Source of the DNA: Erythrobacter sp047872805
GTDB taxonomy: Bacteria > Pseudomonadota > Alphaproteobacteria > Sphingomonadales > Sphingomonadaceae
Assembly (NCBI RefSeq): GCF_047872805.1
Contig: NZ_JBLQUK010000001.1
Location: forward strand, 620,001 to 684,000
Direction: 5' to 3'
Length of the DNA: 64,000 bases
Part shown: piece after piece, positions 17,782 to 26,528 of the stretch
How the letters are laid out: each line of letters starts with the position of its first letter
How positions within the stretch are numbered: the first letter of the stretch is position 1
The notes under the pieces: model-generated
The model's input: only the letters and a program-made list of their open reading frames with translations
Databases searched by the model: none
What the model was told of the DNA's origin: nothing
Translations under genes and position numbers: made by a program

Positions 17782-18494
17782 AACGTGCCCGGATTATATC
17801 GCTGCATCGCGGTGGGATTGTCCGGGGTCAGCGCGGCCAATTGCGCCTCGCGGCTCAGCATTGCGCCGTCTTCTTGCAGGCCTAAGCTGTCGGCGAACAG
17901 CAACCGCCCGCCCGACAGATGGAGCAAGGCGATCCGGAACTGTTCCTCTCCCAGCGCAAAGCAGCCATTCGAACGCCCCAGCCTTCCCCAGCGATCAATA
18001 TGCGCAGGTTCGGCATAATCGGCGCGGTGCATGACGATGTAGCGGCGCAGCGCGGCATCGTTGGTCTGGTCAAGTCCGCCCAGCCGCACCGAGGTGCCAT
18101 ATCGGCCCTGATACCATTCCCACGTGACATAGGCGCCGCGGCTGGTGGCGTTGGAGCCTTCGGTGTTGGAGTAGTGGTTGAGCCAGCCGTCATGTTCAGG
18201 ATCAGAGCCGGTGCCATGGCTGACGTGAAAGGGGCTGACTTCTTCGCGGTCAAGATTGACGAAATAGAACCGGCGTTGCGCCGAATGAACGCCGAAATCG
18301 GCAATCCCGACGATATCGCGCCGCCAGATCGCGTCGCCTGCGCGGTCCAATTCGCGCTTGGCAAGGTCGAACAGCACCCGGTCGCGCGCCGAGCCTGCGC
18401 GTGGCTGCGCAGCGATCCTTGCAGGCAGACCCGGCAAAGCCAAGGCGGCGCTGGCGGCAAGAGTGGTCTTGATAACGTCCCGGCGGTTCATCAC
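17778..18494 (-). CDS. Murein L,D-transpeptidase catalytic-domain protein with Tat-type signal
   Basis: 238 residues. A twin-arginine-type leader (MNRRDVIKTTLAASAALALPG) suggests export. The rest matches the murein L,D-transpeptidase catalytic family distinct from YkuD: FGVHSAQRRFYFVNLD, a His in FHVSHGTGSD, HRADYAEP and the active-site GRSNGCFALG with Cys near residue 178. It probably acts on peptidoglycan, but activity in this family is less studied. A second Met at position 2 is an equal start. Its tail-to-tail overlap with the YcbB-like gene suggests no shared promoter. Confidence 0.85.
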   Translation of the reverse strand: MMNRRDVIKTTLAASAALALPGLPARIAAQPRAGSARDRVLFDLAKRELDRAGDAIWRRDIVGIADFGVHSAQRRFYFVNLDREEVSPFHVSHGTGSDPEHDGWLNHYSNTEGSNATSRGAYVTWEWYQGRYGTSVRLGGLDQTNDAALRRYIVMHRADYAEPAHIDRWGRLGRSNGCFALGEEQFRIALLHLSGGRLLFADSLGLQEDGAMLSREAQLAALTPDNPTAMQRYNPGTF

Positions 18495-18537
18495 ACCAAT
18501 ACTAATAACCCAAACCTAGCGTTCCCGTGAATAGGTT

Positions 18538-19986
18538 TCATTCGGCCTCGTGAATAGCCTTTGCGGTCATGCCGAGTTTGATGACGGCGGGCATCTGCGC
18601 CTCGATCGCGGGGCCGACCTTGGCCAGTTCGGTCAGGCGTGGGTCGACCTCTGCGATCATCTGCGCCACCGCCGGGCCGGTCGGATGCAGCCGCGCGCGG
18701 GCGTTGAACGCATTGGTCTTGTCATTGGCGGATAGGATCGCAGTGCTCATCAGATTGGCCATCACTGCATAGGGATAGGTGTCGGTCGAATCGGTCAGCG
18801 GGGCCGGGGGTACGAGATTGTTGCGGTCCTGATCATTATCAAAGTTCACCTCAAGGAACGCTGCCAACGCGGCGCTGTAGGGCACGAATGGTGACTGAGC
18901 GAGCTGCAGGGTAATGCGACCTGGTTCAAAGAATGGCCGCTGATTGGCGCGCGCTTCAAAGGGAACGGCGGTAGCGGTGCAATCCACGAACAACGCGTCT
19001 GCGGGGACCTCGGCGCGTTCATCGCCGAAGTGAATGGCGCCCGGTTCCAGCGCAGTGACGCGCTTGCCCCGGTGAATACGGGTGATCTGGCGCAGCAGGG
19101 CAATTTCGCCTTCGGAAATCACCGCGAAATGGAACATCTTGGGCGTCACGCTCTCATCAATCCGCAGCATTGTGCCGCGCGCGCCAAGTTTGGCGAACAT
19201 TTCGTCGCCGGTGTCCGACGTGGCGGCGCATTCGACCAGATCGAGCTGAAACTGGATCAGTCCTTCGATCCTGTGCCGCGCAGGCTGGAGCAATTTGCGG
19301 TTGAACATCCAGCTGTCGCGTGGACGAATCCAGTCGATCCGTTCAGGCCCAACTCCGGCTTCGAGCAGCCAGACGGCGGTGTCCATCGCGGTCTTGCCGC
19401 CGCCCAGAATGCAGTAATGCTGGGGCAGGTTTTCCGGGTCTTTCCAGAGTTGCGGCAGATCGCCCGGAATAGCAAAGCGGGTGCCCTCTGCAATTTCGAA
19501 GGCGGGCTTGTGGGTGGAAGGCACCGAAGTCTGAAACCAGGTCGCATCGACCAGCTTGCGCCGGACTGCGATGTTGTGTTCTTCGCCCGACAGAATGCTG
19601 CGCGCGGCATGGGCGGTGTCGTTTTGCCCGCGATATTCGGTGAGCGGCAAATAGGTGACCCTCCCGCTCGGGATCATCCTTTCGGTCATCACCTTGCTGT
19701 AATAGGCCAGAATTTCGGCATGTTTGGCGAGCGGATACATGCCCGAATTGTGGCCGTGTTGATCCACCCGGTCAGGGCACATCTCCATCGAATTGACGCC
19801 GTATGTTGCGCTGGGTTGATGCAGCGCAACGAATGAATAGGCGTCGTTCCAATGCCCGCCCGGCCGCGCATGCCTATCGACAAAGGTGATGTGGCAGGCA
19901 GGATCTTCGTCAAGCAAAGTATCCGCAAAGGCCAGCCCCACCGCGCCAGCGCCAACGATCAGGTAATCGGTTTCATGCATTGCCAT
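18538..19986 (-). CDS. FAD/NAD(P)-binding oxidoreductase
   Basis: 482 residues. The N-terminus DYLIVGAGAVGLAFADTLL is a dinucleotide-binding GxGxxG fold, followed by FVDRHARPGGHW, the second FAD motif of flavin monooxygenase-like proteins. A second Rossmann-like motif occurs mid-protein in YCILGGGKTAMDTAVWLLEAG, and an ATG-like FVDCTATAVP lies later. The substrate and reaction are unknown. The start at 19986 is supported by AAAGGA about 9 bases upstream; a frame to 20061 has no better start. It is divergent from a small exported protein gene, with 62 bp between the starts. Confidence 0.8.
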   Translation of the reverse strand: MAMHETDYLIVGAGAVGLAFADTLLDEDPACHITFVDRHARPGGHWNDAYSFVALHQPSATYGVNSMEMCPDRVDQHGHNSGMYPLAKHAEILAYYSKVMTERMIPSGRVTYLPLTEYRGQNDTAHAARSILSGEEHNIAVRRKLVDATWFQTSVPSTHKPAFEIAEGTRFAIPGDLPQLWKDPENLPQHYCILGGGKTAMDTAVWLLEAGVGPERIDWIRPRDSWMFNRKLLQPARHRIEGLIQFQLDLVECAATSDTGDEMFAKLGARGTMLRIDESVTPKMFHFAVISEGEIALLRQITRIHRGKRVTALEPGAIHFGDERAEVPADALFVDCTATAVPFEARANQRPFFEPGRITLQLAQSPFVPYSAALAAFLEVNFDNDQDRNNLVPPAPLTDSTDTYPYAVMANLMSTAILSANDKTNAFNARARLHPTGPAVAQMIAEVDPRLTELAKVGPAIEAQMPAVIKLGMTAKAIHEAE

Positions 19987-20048
19987 GTTTGCATTATCCT
20001 TTGGCGTGCGGGGTAGAATTATTCCGAATCGAGAAGGAGAACATTGCA

Positions 20049-20564
20049 ATGCTGGTATCACGCGCGCGCAGTTTCCGCTTACTCATTTGGTGGGGCATTC
20101 TCGCCCCTGCGGCACTGCACGCGCAGGACGCTGCGCCATCGCAGTCGCTAGATCAGGCTGCGCCCGAGCCGAAGCCAACCCGGATACTTAGTGAAGTCGA
20201 TGCGGAACGGCTTCGCAGCGTGCAGGGAATCACGCTCCAATGGATCGATTGGGACCGGCGCGGCGATGTCGCCGTCTCAGCTGATCGCGACGGCGTGTGG
20301 CGGCTGTCTGGCGAGCAGCTGGACGAGAGCGGCGCGGGGGTCAGGGTCGACGGAGTCATCACCGAAATCGGCGCGGATTACTTCAAGTTCGAAGGCCGGG
20401 TTCAGATCGCGGATACTCCCGATCGAGGCCGTTCTTGCGATGCGACAAAGGTCTGGCGGTTCGAGGCGACGCAGCGCCGCGCCTATTATCGGCTCCGCGA
20501 GTTTGAATGGTGCGATTATCTGACTGATTACATCGACATCTATTTCGCACCCGGCCTGCGCTAG
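20049..20564 (+). CDS. Exported protein of unknown function
   Basis: 171 residues beginning MLVSRARSFRLLIWWGILAPAALHAQ, a clear signal peptide with an AxA-like cleavage site. The mature part contains an RSCDATKVWRFEATQRRAYYRLREFEWCDYLTDYIDIYF segment with two Cys that could form a disulfide, and a beta-rich central part (EIGADYFKFEGRVQIAD). A good ribosome site (GAAGGAGA) lies upstream. I do not recognise the family. It ends 4 bp before the convergent histone-deacetylase-like gene. Confidence 0.75.
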   Translation: MLVSRARSFRLLIWWGILAPAALHAQDAAPSQSLDQAAPEPKPTRILSEVDAERLRSVQGITLQWIDWDRRGDVAVSADRDGVWRLSGEQLDESGAGVRVDGVITEIGADYFKFEGRVQIADTPDRGRSCDATKVWRFEATQRRAYYRLREFEWCDYLTDYIDIYFAPGLR

Positions 20565-20568
20565 AGGC

Positions 20569-21501
20569 TTAGACTAGGCTTGGGGGCGGGTGCCGCGCGT
20601 TCTCATCTGCCATAGTCAGCATCGAGCGAGCGTGGCGCGCGCCGACTGCGCGCGCATCGTCGCCATATCCTCCGCCCAGCGCCGAGGCCACCGGCAGTCT
20701 GCGGCTGCGCGCCTGTTGCACGACAAAGCGGTCGCGCCGAGCCAGCCCTTCGTCGGTCAGCGCGAGCCTGCCAAGCTTGTCATCCACATGTGGATCGACG
20801 CCCGCCTGATAAAGCACCAGATCAGGAGCAAAATGGTCAAAAATTGATGGCAAATGTTCCTCAAGCGCTGCCATATAGCCTGCATCACACAGCCCATCGG
20901 GCAGCGCCACGTCGAGGCTGGAGCGCGCCTTTCGCACCGGGAAATTCTTCTGCGCGTGGAGCGAGAAGGTAAAGATGTCCTCGCGCCCGGCGGTCAGGCT
21001 GGCGGTGCCATCGCCCTGATGCACATCCAGGTCAACGATCAACACGCGCCGAGTGTCACGCTCAGCAATCAATCGGTTGGCAGCGACCGCTAGATCGTTG
21101 AACACGCAATAGCCCGCGCCAGTGTCGTGCAGCGCATGGTGGCTTCCGGCTGCGGAGTTGGCGGAATAACCATGCTTCATCGCCAGTTTGGCAGCGAGCC
21201 ATGTCCCGCCATTGGTGTGGCGCACACGCGAGGCAACATGCGGCGTTACGGGAAAGCCGATGCGGCGCTCCTTTTCACGGGGGACGGCGGCGCGGAACAC
21301 TTGATCGACGTAAGTGGGGCAATGCACCGCTTCGAGCCATTCGCGCGGGCAAGGTTCGGGCGCGTGTTCGGTGATTGGCAATCCGCTGGCCCGCAGTTCC
21401 TCCATCACGAGGTGGTATTTGTCGAAACGGAAAGACCCCCGCCGAGGGCGCTGGGCCCCATATTGTAGGGCGTAATCGGCGTGGTGGACGACGTGCAGCA
21501 T
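20569..21501 (-). CDS. Histone deacetylase-like / AcuC-type amidohydrolase
   Basis: 310 residues of the arginase/deacetylase fold. Signature parts are GSHHALHDTGAGYCVFNDLAVAA with the catalytic His pair, the zinc Asp/His in LIVDLDVHQGDGTA, the tyrosine-loop zinc Asp in LYQAGVDPHVDDKLG, and a C-terminal GGGYG. Bacterial members remove acyl groups from proteins, acetoin-related substrates or polyamines. The substrate is not readable. The gene starts 4 bp after mntP, so the two are probably one transcript. Confidence 0.92.
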   Translation of the reverse strand: MLHVVHHADYALQYGAQRPRRGSFRFDKYHLVMEELRASGLPITEHAPEPCPREWLEAVHCPTYVDQVFRAAVPREKERRIGFPVTPHVASRVRHTNGGTWLAAKLAMKHGYSANSAAGSHHALHDTGAGYCVFNDLAVAANRLIAERDTRRVLIVDLDVHQGDGTASLTAGREDIFTFSLHAQKNFPVRKARSSLDVALPDGLCDAGYMAALEEHLPSIFDHFAPDLVLYQAGVDPHVDDKLGRLALTDEGLARRDRFVVQQARSRRLPVASALGGGYGDDARAVGARHARSMLTMADENARHPPPSLV

Positions 21502-21505
21502 CGGT

Positions 21506-22051
21506 TTACAGATACCCCGTGTGCTCGACGAGAATCTTGCATCCCAGCGCGATCAGGATGATCCCGCCCGCCCGTTCTGCCCAGCTGCCCCAGCGGTCAC
21601 CCGCGCTCCGGCCCAGCAACACGCCCGTGCCGCTCATGGCGAAAGTAACAAGGCCGATCAGCAACGCGGCCAGCAGCGGTTCAATGCCGAGCGTGGGTAG
21701 CGTGATCCCCGCCGCCAGCGCATCGACACTGGTCGCCACGCCTGCAACCATCAACGCTCTGCCGGTCAGCTTGCGCGAGGCTTCTTCCTCACCAACATGC
21801 CCATTCAGCATCCGCACGCCGAGGAAAGTCAGCAACCCGAAGGCGATCCAGTGGTCGATGGCTTCGACATAGATCAGCGCCACTGAACCGATCCCCCAGC
21901 CCGCCAGCGGCATCACAGCCTGAAACACTCCGAAGGTCGAAGCAATGGTTAAGCCCCCACGCAATGAAGGCCGAAACCGCGCGCCCTGCGTCAAGGCGAC
22001 AGCGAAAGCATCCATGGCAAGCGCGGCGGCGAGGAAAACGGCTTCGATCAC
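21506..22051 (-). CDS. mntP: Manganese efflux pump MntP
   Basis: 181 residues with six hydrophobic helices. The conserved acidic motifs of MntP (YebN) are present: AMDAFAVALTQG in helix 1 and TSVDALAAGITL in helix 4, with Asp residues within the membrane. The protein exports Mn(II) to prevent overload. The 91 bp upstream shows no convincing yybP-ykoY manganese riboswitch. It precedes the deacetylase-like gene by 4 bp; why the two are paired is unknown. Confidence 0.93.
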   Translation of the reverse strand: MIEAVFLAAALAMDAFAVALTQGARFRPSLRGGLTIASTFGVFQAVMPLAGWGIGSVALIYVEAIDHWIAFGLLTFLGVRMLNGHVGEEEASRKLTGRALMVAGVATSVDALAAGITLPTLGIEPLLAALLIGLVTFAMSGTGVLLGRSAGDRWGSWAERAGGIILIALGCKILVEHTGYL

Positions 22052-22142
22052 ACCGGCGCTATCCCCGCTAGATTAGCAACAAGCAAGCTGCGGCTTACGC
22101 GCTGAGTAGCTTCACTGCTTCAGATATCAACCGCGGACGGCG

Positions 22143-22925
22143 CTACTCCTCAGCGTCTTCCGGAGCGTACCAGCTTCCATCGTCCCCCTTGCGCAGGATC
22201 GTAAGCGAGCCTGGATCGAATTCGAGACCATCCTGGCCGAGGCTGAAGAACCACGCATAGCCTTGAAACACGCGCCAATAGGCGGCACTATCCTCGTCCA
22301 AACCCATACTGCCACAGGCGGTGCGCGGGCCGTCTTCGACGTTGGCGCTCGCAGCTTCGGCGGGGTTGTCCACCACCAGTGCATCGCTGGGCCAGCCATC
22401 AACTCCGGCGCTGCGCACTTCGCAGCCCTTGACCGCTGCCGGCTCACCTTCGCCGGCGCGCATCAAGACGGCGGCGTTCGGATCGCCGTCCATCGAATAG
22501 ACCGAAACCAGTTCGACCGGTTCATCGAGAGCAGCATCCAGCGCCGAGGATGTCAGTTCGATCACCGCGCGGTGCGCCCCGGCGGCGAAGCCCAACCGGG
22601 TTTCTCGCTCGCCGCATTTGAGGCCGCGATAGAGCAGATAGTCGCCTCCCGGCATTTCCGCTTCGCCGACCTGCCATTGGCAGCCATCAGGCGCTTCGAA
22701 GCTGGCGCTGCCGACATTTAGGTAATTGGTCGCACGCCCGGCGCACAGGCCGGTTCCCGGCAGACGCAGGCCGTCGTCGGGACAGGAACCCGCGGTGGCG
22801 GAGTCGGGGTCGTCTTGCGCTGCGAAGCTGGCTTCGCTCGCTTCGGTGGCACCCGAATCCGAACAGGCACATACAACAATCATCAACGCAGCAGTCAGCG
22901 ACCGCCGCAATCCAATCATTCTCAT
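22143..22925 (-). CDS. Lipoprotein of unknown function
   Basis: About 260 residues from ATG 22925, which has GGGGGG about 8 bases upstream. The N-terminus MRMIGLRRSLTAALMIVVCACS carries a probable lipobox with Cys after VCA. The mature protein contains several Cys-bearing segments (AGSCPDDGLRLPGTGLCAG, DGCQWQVGEAEMPGGDYLLYRGLKCG, VKGCEVRSAG, RTACGSMG), so disulfides in the periplasm are likely. No family is recognised. The upstream frame to 23006 is not needed. Confidence 0.7.
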   Translation of the reverse strand: MRMIGLRRSLTAALMIVVCACSDSGATEASEASFAAQDDPDSATAGSCPDDGLRLPGTGLCAGRATNYLNVGSASFEAPDGCQWQVGEAEMPGGDYLLYRGLKCGERETRLGFAAGAHRAVIELTSSALDAALDEPVELVSVYSMDGDPNAAVLMRAGEGEPAAVKGCEVRSAGVDGWPSDALVVDNPAEAASANVEDGPRTACGSMGLDEDSAAYWRVFQGYAWFFSLGQDGLEFDPGSLTILRKGDDGSWYAPEDAEE

Positions 22926-23045
22926 CGCGTAATCCCCCCAATTGCGGCCAGCCCAGCAGACCGAGTTTCCCCTCGATACGGATACGGACCAGGGAGCGAT
23001 TCGCAAAGTGGCCTGATGGGCCGCGAGCGCTTTTTGGAGACTGCC

Positions 23046-23561
23046 TTATTGGCGCCCGGATGGTGCCAGAGATGTAAGCTCTGCGAAGATTGCGTCCTCG
23101 CTGCGGCTGGCGGCATTGCGCCACGTGGTTGCCGTGTCGGCGTTCAACAGCTCGCCTTGCGCGGTCAGCACCAGCACTGCCGGAGTGCCGGGCAGGTCTG
23201 CCACCCCGAACCGCTGCGCCACAGCGAGATTGTGCCCATCGCCGGTCTGCGGCATCCCGACATTTACGAAAACCAGTTCGTAACGCGCCTCTACCAGCGC
23301 TGCGAAGCGCGGGGTTGAGAGCCATCCGGCGAGCGCGCGGCTATCGTGGCACCAGTTCGCGCCCATCACGACCAGCACGCGCTTGTCCGATGTCGCTGCG
23401 CGGGCAAGCGCAGCATCGACATCGGCCATTGCGTCTTCGCTCACCGTGTAGGGGCTTGCTTCGGGGAAATCGTGACCAGGCTGCGCGACTTTGCCAGCAA
23501 CTGTGGCGCAGCCCACCAGCAGCAAACCCGCAGCAAGACCCGCAATTATGGGCTTTATCAT
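23046..23561 (-). CDS. Thioredoxin-fold lipoprotein with a single active-site cysteine
   Basis: 171 residues starting MIKPIIAGLAAGLLLVGCAT, with the lipobox LLVGC. The domain has the thioredoxin pattern (RVLVVMGANWCHDSRALAGWL, then YELVFVNVGM and LPGTPAVLVLTAQGELL with the cis-Pro TPA). The usual CxxC is WCHDS here, with only the first Cys, so it is unlikely to be a normal disulfide oxidoreductase. Monothiol or thiol-adduct chemistry is possible. Its start overlaps the end of ispG by 4 bp, so the two are translationally coupled. Confidence 0.82.
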   Translation of the reverse strand: MIKPIIAGLAAGLLLVGCATVAGKVAQPGHDFPEASPYTVSEDAMADVDAALARAATSDKRVLVVMGANWCHDSRALAGWLSTPRFAALVEARYELVFVNVGMPQTGDGHNLAVAQRFGVADLPGTPAVLVLTAQGELLNADTATTWRNAASRSEDAIFAELTSLAPSGRQ

Positions 23562-24715
23562 TCCGCCGCTTCTGCCGGGGCCGCATGCGGATCGAAGGCG
23601 GTGGCCTCACCTGCTTCGATTGCTGCGGCCTTTTCCTCGACCAGCTTCACAATGTGATCGAGCATTGCCTCATCCTCAATCGCGTGTGCCTTTACACCCG
23701 AGAGATACACCATGTGTTTGCCCGCGCCGCCTCCGGTCAGGCCGATGTCGGTCTCGCGCGCTTCGCCGGGGCCGTTGACGACGCAGCCGAGCACCGAAAG
23801 GCTCATTGGGGTCTTTATGTGTTCAAGCCGCGCCTCAAGCGCTTCAACCGTGCGGATCACGTCAAAACCCTGCCGCGAACAGCTGGGGCAGGACACCACG
23901 CGAACCCCGCGCGTGCGCAGGCCCAGCGATTTGAGCATTTCGTAGCCGACTTTGACTTCCTGCTCCGGCTCGGCAGAGAGCGAAACGCGGATCGTGTCAC
24001 CAATCCCCGCCCATAGCAGACTGCCCATGCCGATGGAGGATTTGACCGTACCGCCAATCAATCCGCCCGCCTCGGTGATACCAAGATGCAGCGGGCAATC
24101 GACCGTTTCAGCCAGCCCGTGATAGGCCGCGACGGCAAGGAACACGTCGGAGGCTTTCACCGCCACCTTGAATTCGTGGAAATCGTGATCCTGGAGCAGT
24201 TTGATATGGTCGAGCGCGCTTTCGATCAGCGCTTCGGGGCAAGGCTCGCCGTATTTTTCCAGCAAGTCTTTTTCAAGGCTGCCCGCGTTCACGCCGATGC
24301 GGATTGCGCAGCCATTGGCCTTTGCCGCGCGGACCACCTCGGCGACGCGCTGCGATGAACCGATGTTGCCGGGATTGATGCGCAGACAAGCCGCGCCCGC
24401 ATCAGCTGCTTCGAGTGCGCGTTTGTAGTGGAAATGGATGTCGGCAACGATGGGGATGCGCGATGCCTTGGCGATCTTCCTGAAGGCTGCGGTTGATTCC
24501 TCGGTCGGGCAGGATACGCGGATGATGTCGCATCCGACCTCTTCGCAGCGGCGGATCTGGTCGATCGTCGCCACTGCATCCTCGGTCGGAGTGTTGGTCA
24601 TGGTCTGCACGGTGATCGGCGCATCGCCGCCCACCGGCACATTGCCGACCATGATCTGACGGCATTGCCGCCGTTCGATATCGCGCCAGGGCCTGATTGA
24701 AGACATGCGGCTCAT
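23558..24715 (-). CDS. ispG: 4-hydroxy-3-methylbut-2-en-1-yl diphosphate synthase IspG
   Basis: 385 residues. IspG (GcpE) is the 4Fe-4S enzyme that reduces methylerythritol cyclodiphosphate in isoprenoid synthesis. The N-terminal part has GGDAPITVQTMTNTPTEDA, and the C-terminal cluster ligands are in SCPSCSRQGFDV and LGCVVNGPGEA. The length fits the family. The start may be MSRMSSIRPW or the Met three codons later. It is cotranscribed with the thioredoxin-fold lipoprotein (4 bp overlap). Confidence 0.97.
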   Translation of the reverse strand: MSRMSSIRPWRDIERRQCRQIMVGNVPVGGDAPITVQTMTNTPTEDAVATIDQIRRCEEVGCDIIRVSCPTEESTAAFRKIAKASRIPIVADIHFHYKRALEAADAGAACLRINPGNIGSSQRVAEVVRAAKANGCAIRIGVNAGSLEKDLLEKYGEPCPEALIESALDHIKLLQDHDFHEFKVAVKASDVFLAVAAYHGLAETVDCPLHLGITEAGGLIGGTVKSSIGMGSLLWAGIGDTIRVSLSAEPEQEVKVGYEMLKSLGLRTRGVRVVSCPSCSRQGFDVIRTVEALEARLEHIKTPMSLSVLGCVVNGPGEARETDIGLTGGGAGKHMVYLSGVKAHAIEDEAMLDHIVKLVEEKAAAIEAGEATAFDPHAAPAEAAE

Positions 24716-24772
24716 ATAGTCGCGCTTCGGTGACGGGGCAATGACGCTGAGCGCGGGTTGGCCTTCCCCGCT

Positions 24773-25444
24773 TTACCAGCGGATCATCGGCGGGACGACA
24801 AACCGCCCGGCCACGGCGGCCACAGCGACCGGGATGACATGCATGATCCCGACATGGGTGATCCCGTCGAGCGGGCAGGTCAAACCATAGGCCAGCGAAC
24901 CCAGCGAACCGGCAGCAAGGCCGGTCAGCCAGCCCGAACGCTCCATCGACACCGGCGCACCGCGGCGCAGGAACATCACGGCTGCCACCGCCACCAGCAG
25001 GCTTGCCGCCAAAGCCTTCGCAGCGCAGGGCCAATGCCACATGGCCGGGTCGGACAGTCCGCCATGACCATGCAAGGTTTCGGGCGAAAACAGTGTGATG
25101 ATCGCCGCTGCGGGGACCACGCCCAGCATCGCTGCCGACCATGCCGGAGCATTGGCGCGCGCACCAACGCGCGGCAAAGCGCCAGCCACCAGCGCCGCTG
25201 TGCTGGCCATGCCCAGAACCAGCAGCAGCCCATTGGTAATCCAGAAGAATGCGGAGGCTTCGCCGGTCACAATGCCCGCCCAGAATTCAAACCCGGCAAT
25301 GGATACTGCCGCCGCGACCAGGGTTGCAAATCCGATCAGCAAGACACCATGCGCCGGCTTGATCCGCGCCACGGGGGTCAGATCGTCGGTCAGCGCCGCG
25401 ATCAGGTCGTCCCGGTTTCCCGGATTGCTAGTTGGGGTATTCAT
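24773..25444 (-). CDS. nrsF: NrsF-type anti-sigma factor (DUF1109) for the adjacent SigF
   Basis: 223 residues from ATG 25444, one base after the sigma-factor stop codon. Six hydrophobic helices follow a short cytoplasmic N-terminus (NRDDLIAALTDDLTPVARI). Two Cys are present, at about 140 (HWPCAAKA) and 190 (GLTCPLDGITHVGIMHV). In Caulobacter NrsF, two conserved Cys of the same spacing are needed to release SigF when metals such as chromate, cadmium or excess copper are sensed. The family call and the Cys spacing are seen or recalled; the signal sensed here is inferred. Confidence 0.9.
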   Translation of the reverse strand: MNTPTSNPGNRDDLIAALTDDLTPVARIKPAHGVLLIGFATLVAAAVSIAGFEFWAGIVTGEASAFFWITNGLLLVLGMASTAALVAGALPRVGARANAPAWSAAMLGVVPAAAIITLFSPETLHGHGGLSDPAMWHWPCAAKALAASLLVAVAAVMFLRRGAPVSMERSGWLTGLAAGSLGSLAYGLTCPLDGITHVGIMHVIPVAVAAVAGRFVVPPMIRW

Positions 25445-25445
25445 A

Positions 25446-25976
25446 TCATTCCGCTTTCTCAACCAAAGTGGCCAATTTCTTCAGGCCGCGATGGATATTC
25501 ACTTTAATCAGGCTTTCGCTTTGCCCAGTCTTTTCGGCTGCCTCGCGCACCGACAGGCCGGCGATTTTGACCATCTCAATGGCTTCGGCCTGTTTGTCTG
25601 GCAAATGCGCGAATAACCGGTCGAGGCTGACGCGCGCCAAAATGACTTCTTCCTCGCTGTCCTCTGACGCGTCATCGTCGAGCAATTCCTTGCTTTCGTG
25701 TTTGTAAACCTTGCGCAGGTGATCGACCCAGCGATAGCGCGCAATCGCCGCAAGCCAGGGCAGGAAAGGTCGTTCTGGGTCATAGGTCGCGCGTTTGGTG
25801 TAAAGCGCGATCAGCACGTCTTGCACCAGATCATCGATCGAATGCGGCGGGACCCTTCGGCGAAAATACCGTTCCAACCACAACCCCGCCTCGGACAACA
25901 ACACATTGCCAGCGACCTTGTCGCCGCTCTGTGTCGCTGCCATGAGACGGGCGAAGGTTGGTTCGTCGGCTATCAC
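25446..25976 (-). CDS. sigF: ECF sigma factor SigF, metal-stress type
   Basis: About 176 residues if started at GTG 25976, which lies 11 bp after the doxX stop; ATG 25943 (MAATQSGD) is the alternative. Region 2 is seen in PPHSIDDLVQDVLIALYTKRATYDPERPFLPWLAAIARYRWVDHLR and region 4 in LPDKQAEAIEMVKIAGLSVREAAEKTGQSESLIKVNIHRGLKKL. The short polypeptide with a following DUF1109 anti-sigma gene is the SigF-NrsF arrangement. Two promoters of the known SigF type lie 0.9 kb upstream, between bufA and bufB, so it probably autoregulates its own operon. Confidence 0.9.
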   Translation of the reverse strand: MIADEPTFARLMAATQSGDKVAGNVLLSEAGLWLERYFRRRVPPHSIDDLVQDVLIALYTKRATYDPERPFLPWLAAIARYRWVDHLRKVYKHESKELLDDDASEDSEEEVILARVSLDRLFAHLPDKQAEAIEMVKIAGLSVREAAEKTGQSESLIKVNIHRGLKKLATLVEKAE

Positions 25977-25987
25977 CGGGGTTCTGC

Positions 25988-26461
25988 CTATGCGGCCTTT
26001 GGCGCGGCAGCGCGGTCGATCAGACGGTCGAGCGCAAACATCCCGCCGCCGCGGCTGACAAGAATCGTCCCCATCGCCACGATGCCGAATGCCCAACCCC
26101 AGAAATGACCGCTGGTTGGATAGATGAACACTTGGATGACCAATGCCATGCCGATCAGGGCTGCGGCACCGAAACGGGTGAACAATCCCGCGAACAGCAG
26201 CATTGGAAACAGGAACTCTGCGTAAATCGTCAAGGGCATGGCGAAGTCCACGGGCAATGGCAGCCCAGCATATTCATCGGCAAAGATATAGGGCAGGGTG
26301 TCGTTGGGCGTAAACCAGGTGCCTTCGGCAATCTTGGTCTGATATGACCGCCAGAAAACTCCTGCCAGTGCGATGCGCACGAACAACAGGCCGATGCTTT
26401 CGACCACATTGCCCGCCAAAATGCCGACGATGCGGGCATAAAGAGAGGTGAGCGCGTTCAT
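25988..26461 (-). CDS. DoxX-family membrane protein of the bufferin operon (BufD-like)
   Basis: 157 residues from ATG 26461, chosen because of a perfect AGGAGGA 5-6 bases upstream. Four hydrophobic helices: GNVVESIGLLFVRIALAGVFW, FAMPLTIYAEFLFPMLLFAGL, FGAAALIGMALVIQVFIYP and FGIVAMGTILVSRGG. DoxX proteins are small membrane proteins, often subunits of oxidoreductase complexes. A DoxX gene is a regular member of bufferin operons, where its exact role is unsettled. It lies 67 bp downstream of bufA and just upstream of sigF. Confidence 0.88.
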   Translation of the reverse strand: MNALTSLYARIVGILAGNVVESIGLLFVRIALAGVFWRSYQTKIAEGTWFTPNDTLPYIFADEYAGLPLPVDFAMPLTIYAEFLFPMLLFAGLFTRFGAAALIGMALVIQVFIYPTSGHFWGWAFGIVAMGTILVSRGGGMFALDRLIDRAAAPKAA

Positions 26462-26528
26462 ATATTCCTCCTGAAAACCGGTGACGGCGGCCCGCTTGTG
26501 TGCCTGACGGGCCGCCGCCAACTTGGGC

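Noticed and set aside
22052..22142. Manganese riboswitch (yybP-ykoY) upstream of mntP
   Set aside because: The conserved loop sequences and stems are not visible in the short gap.
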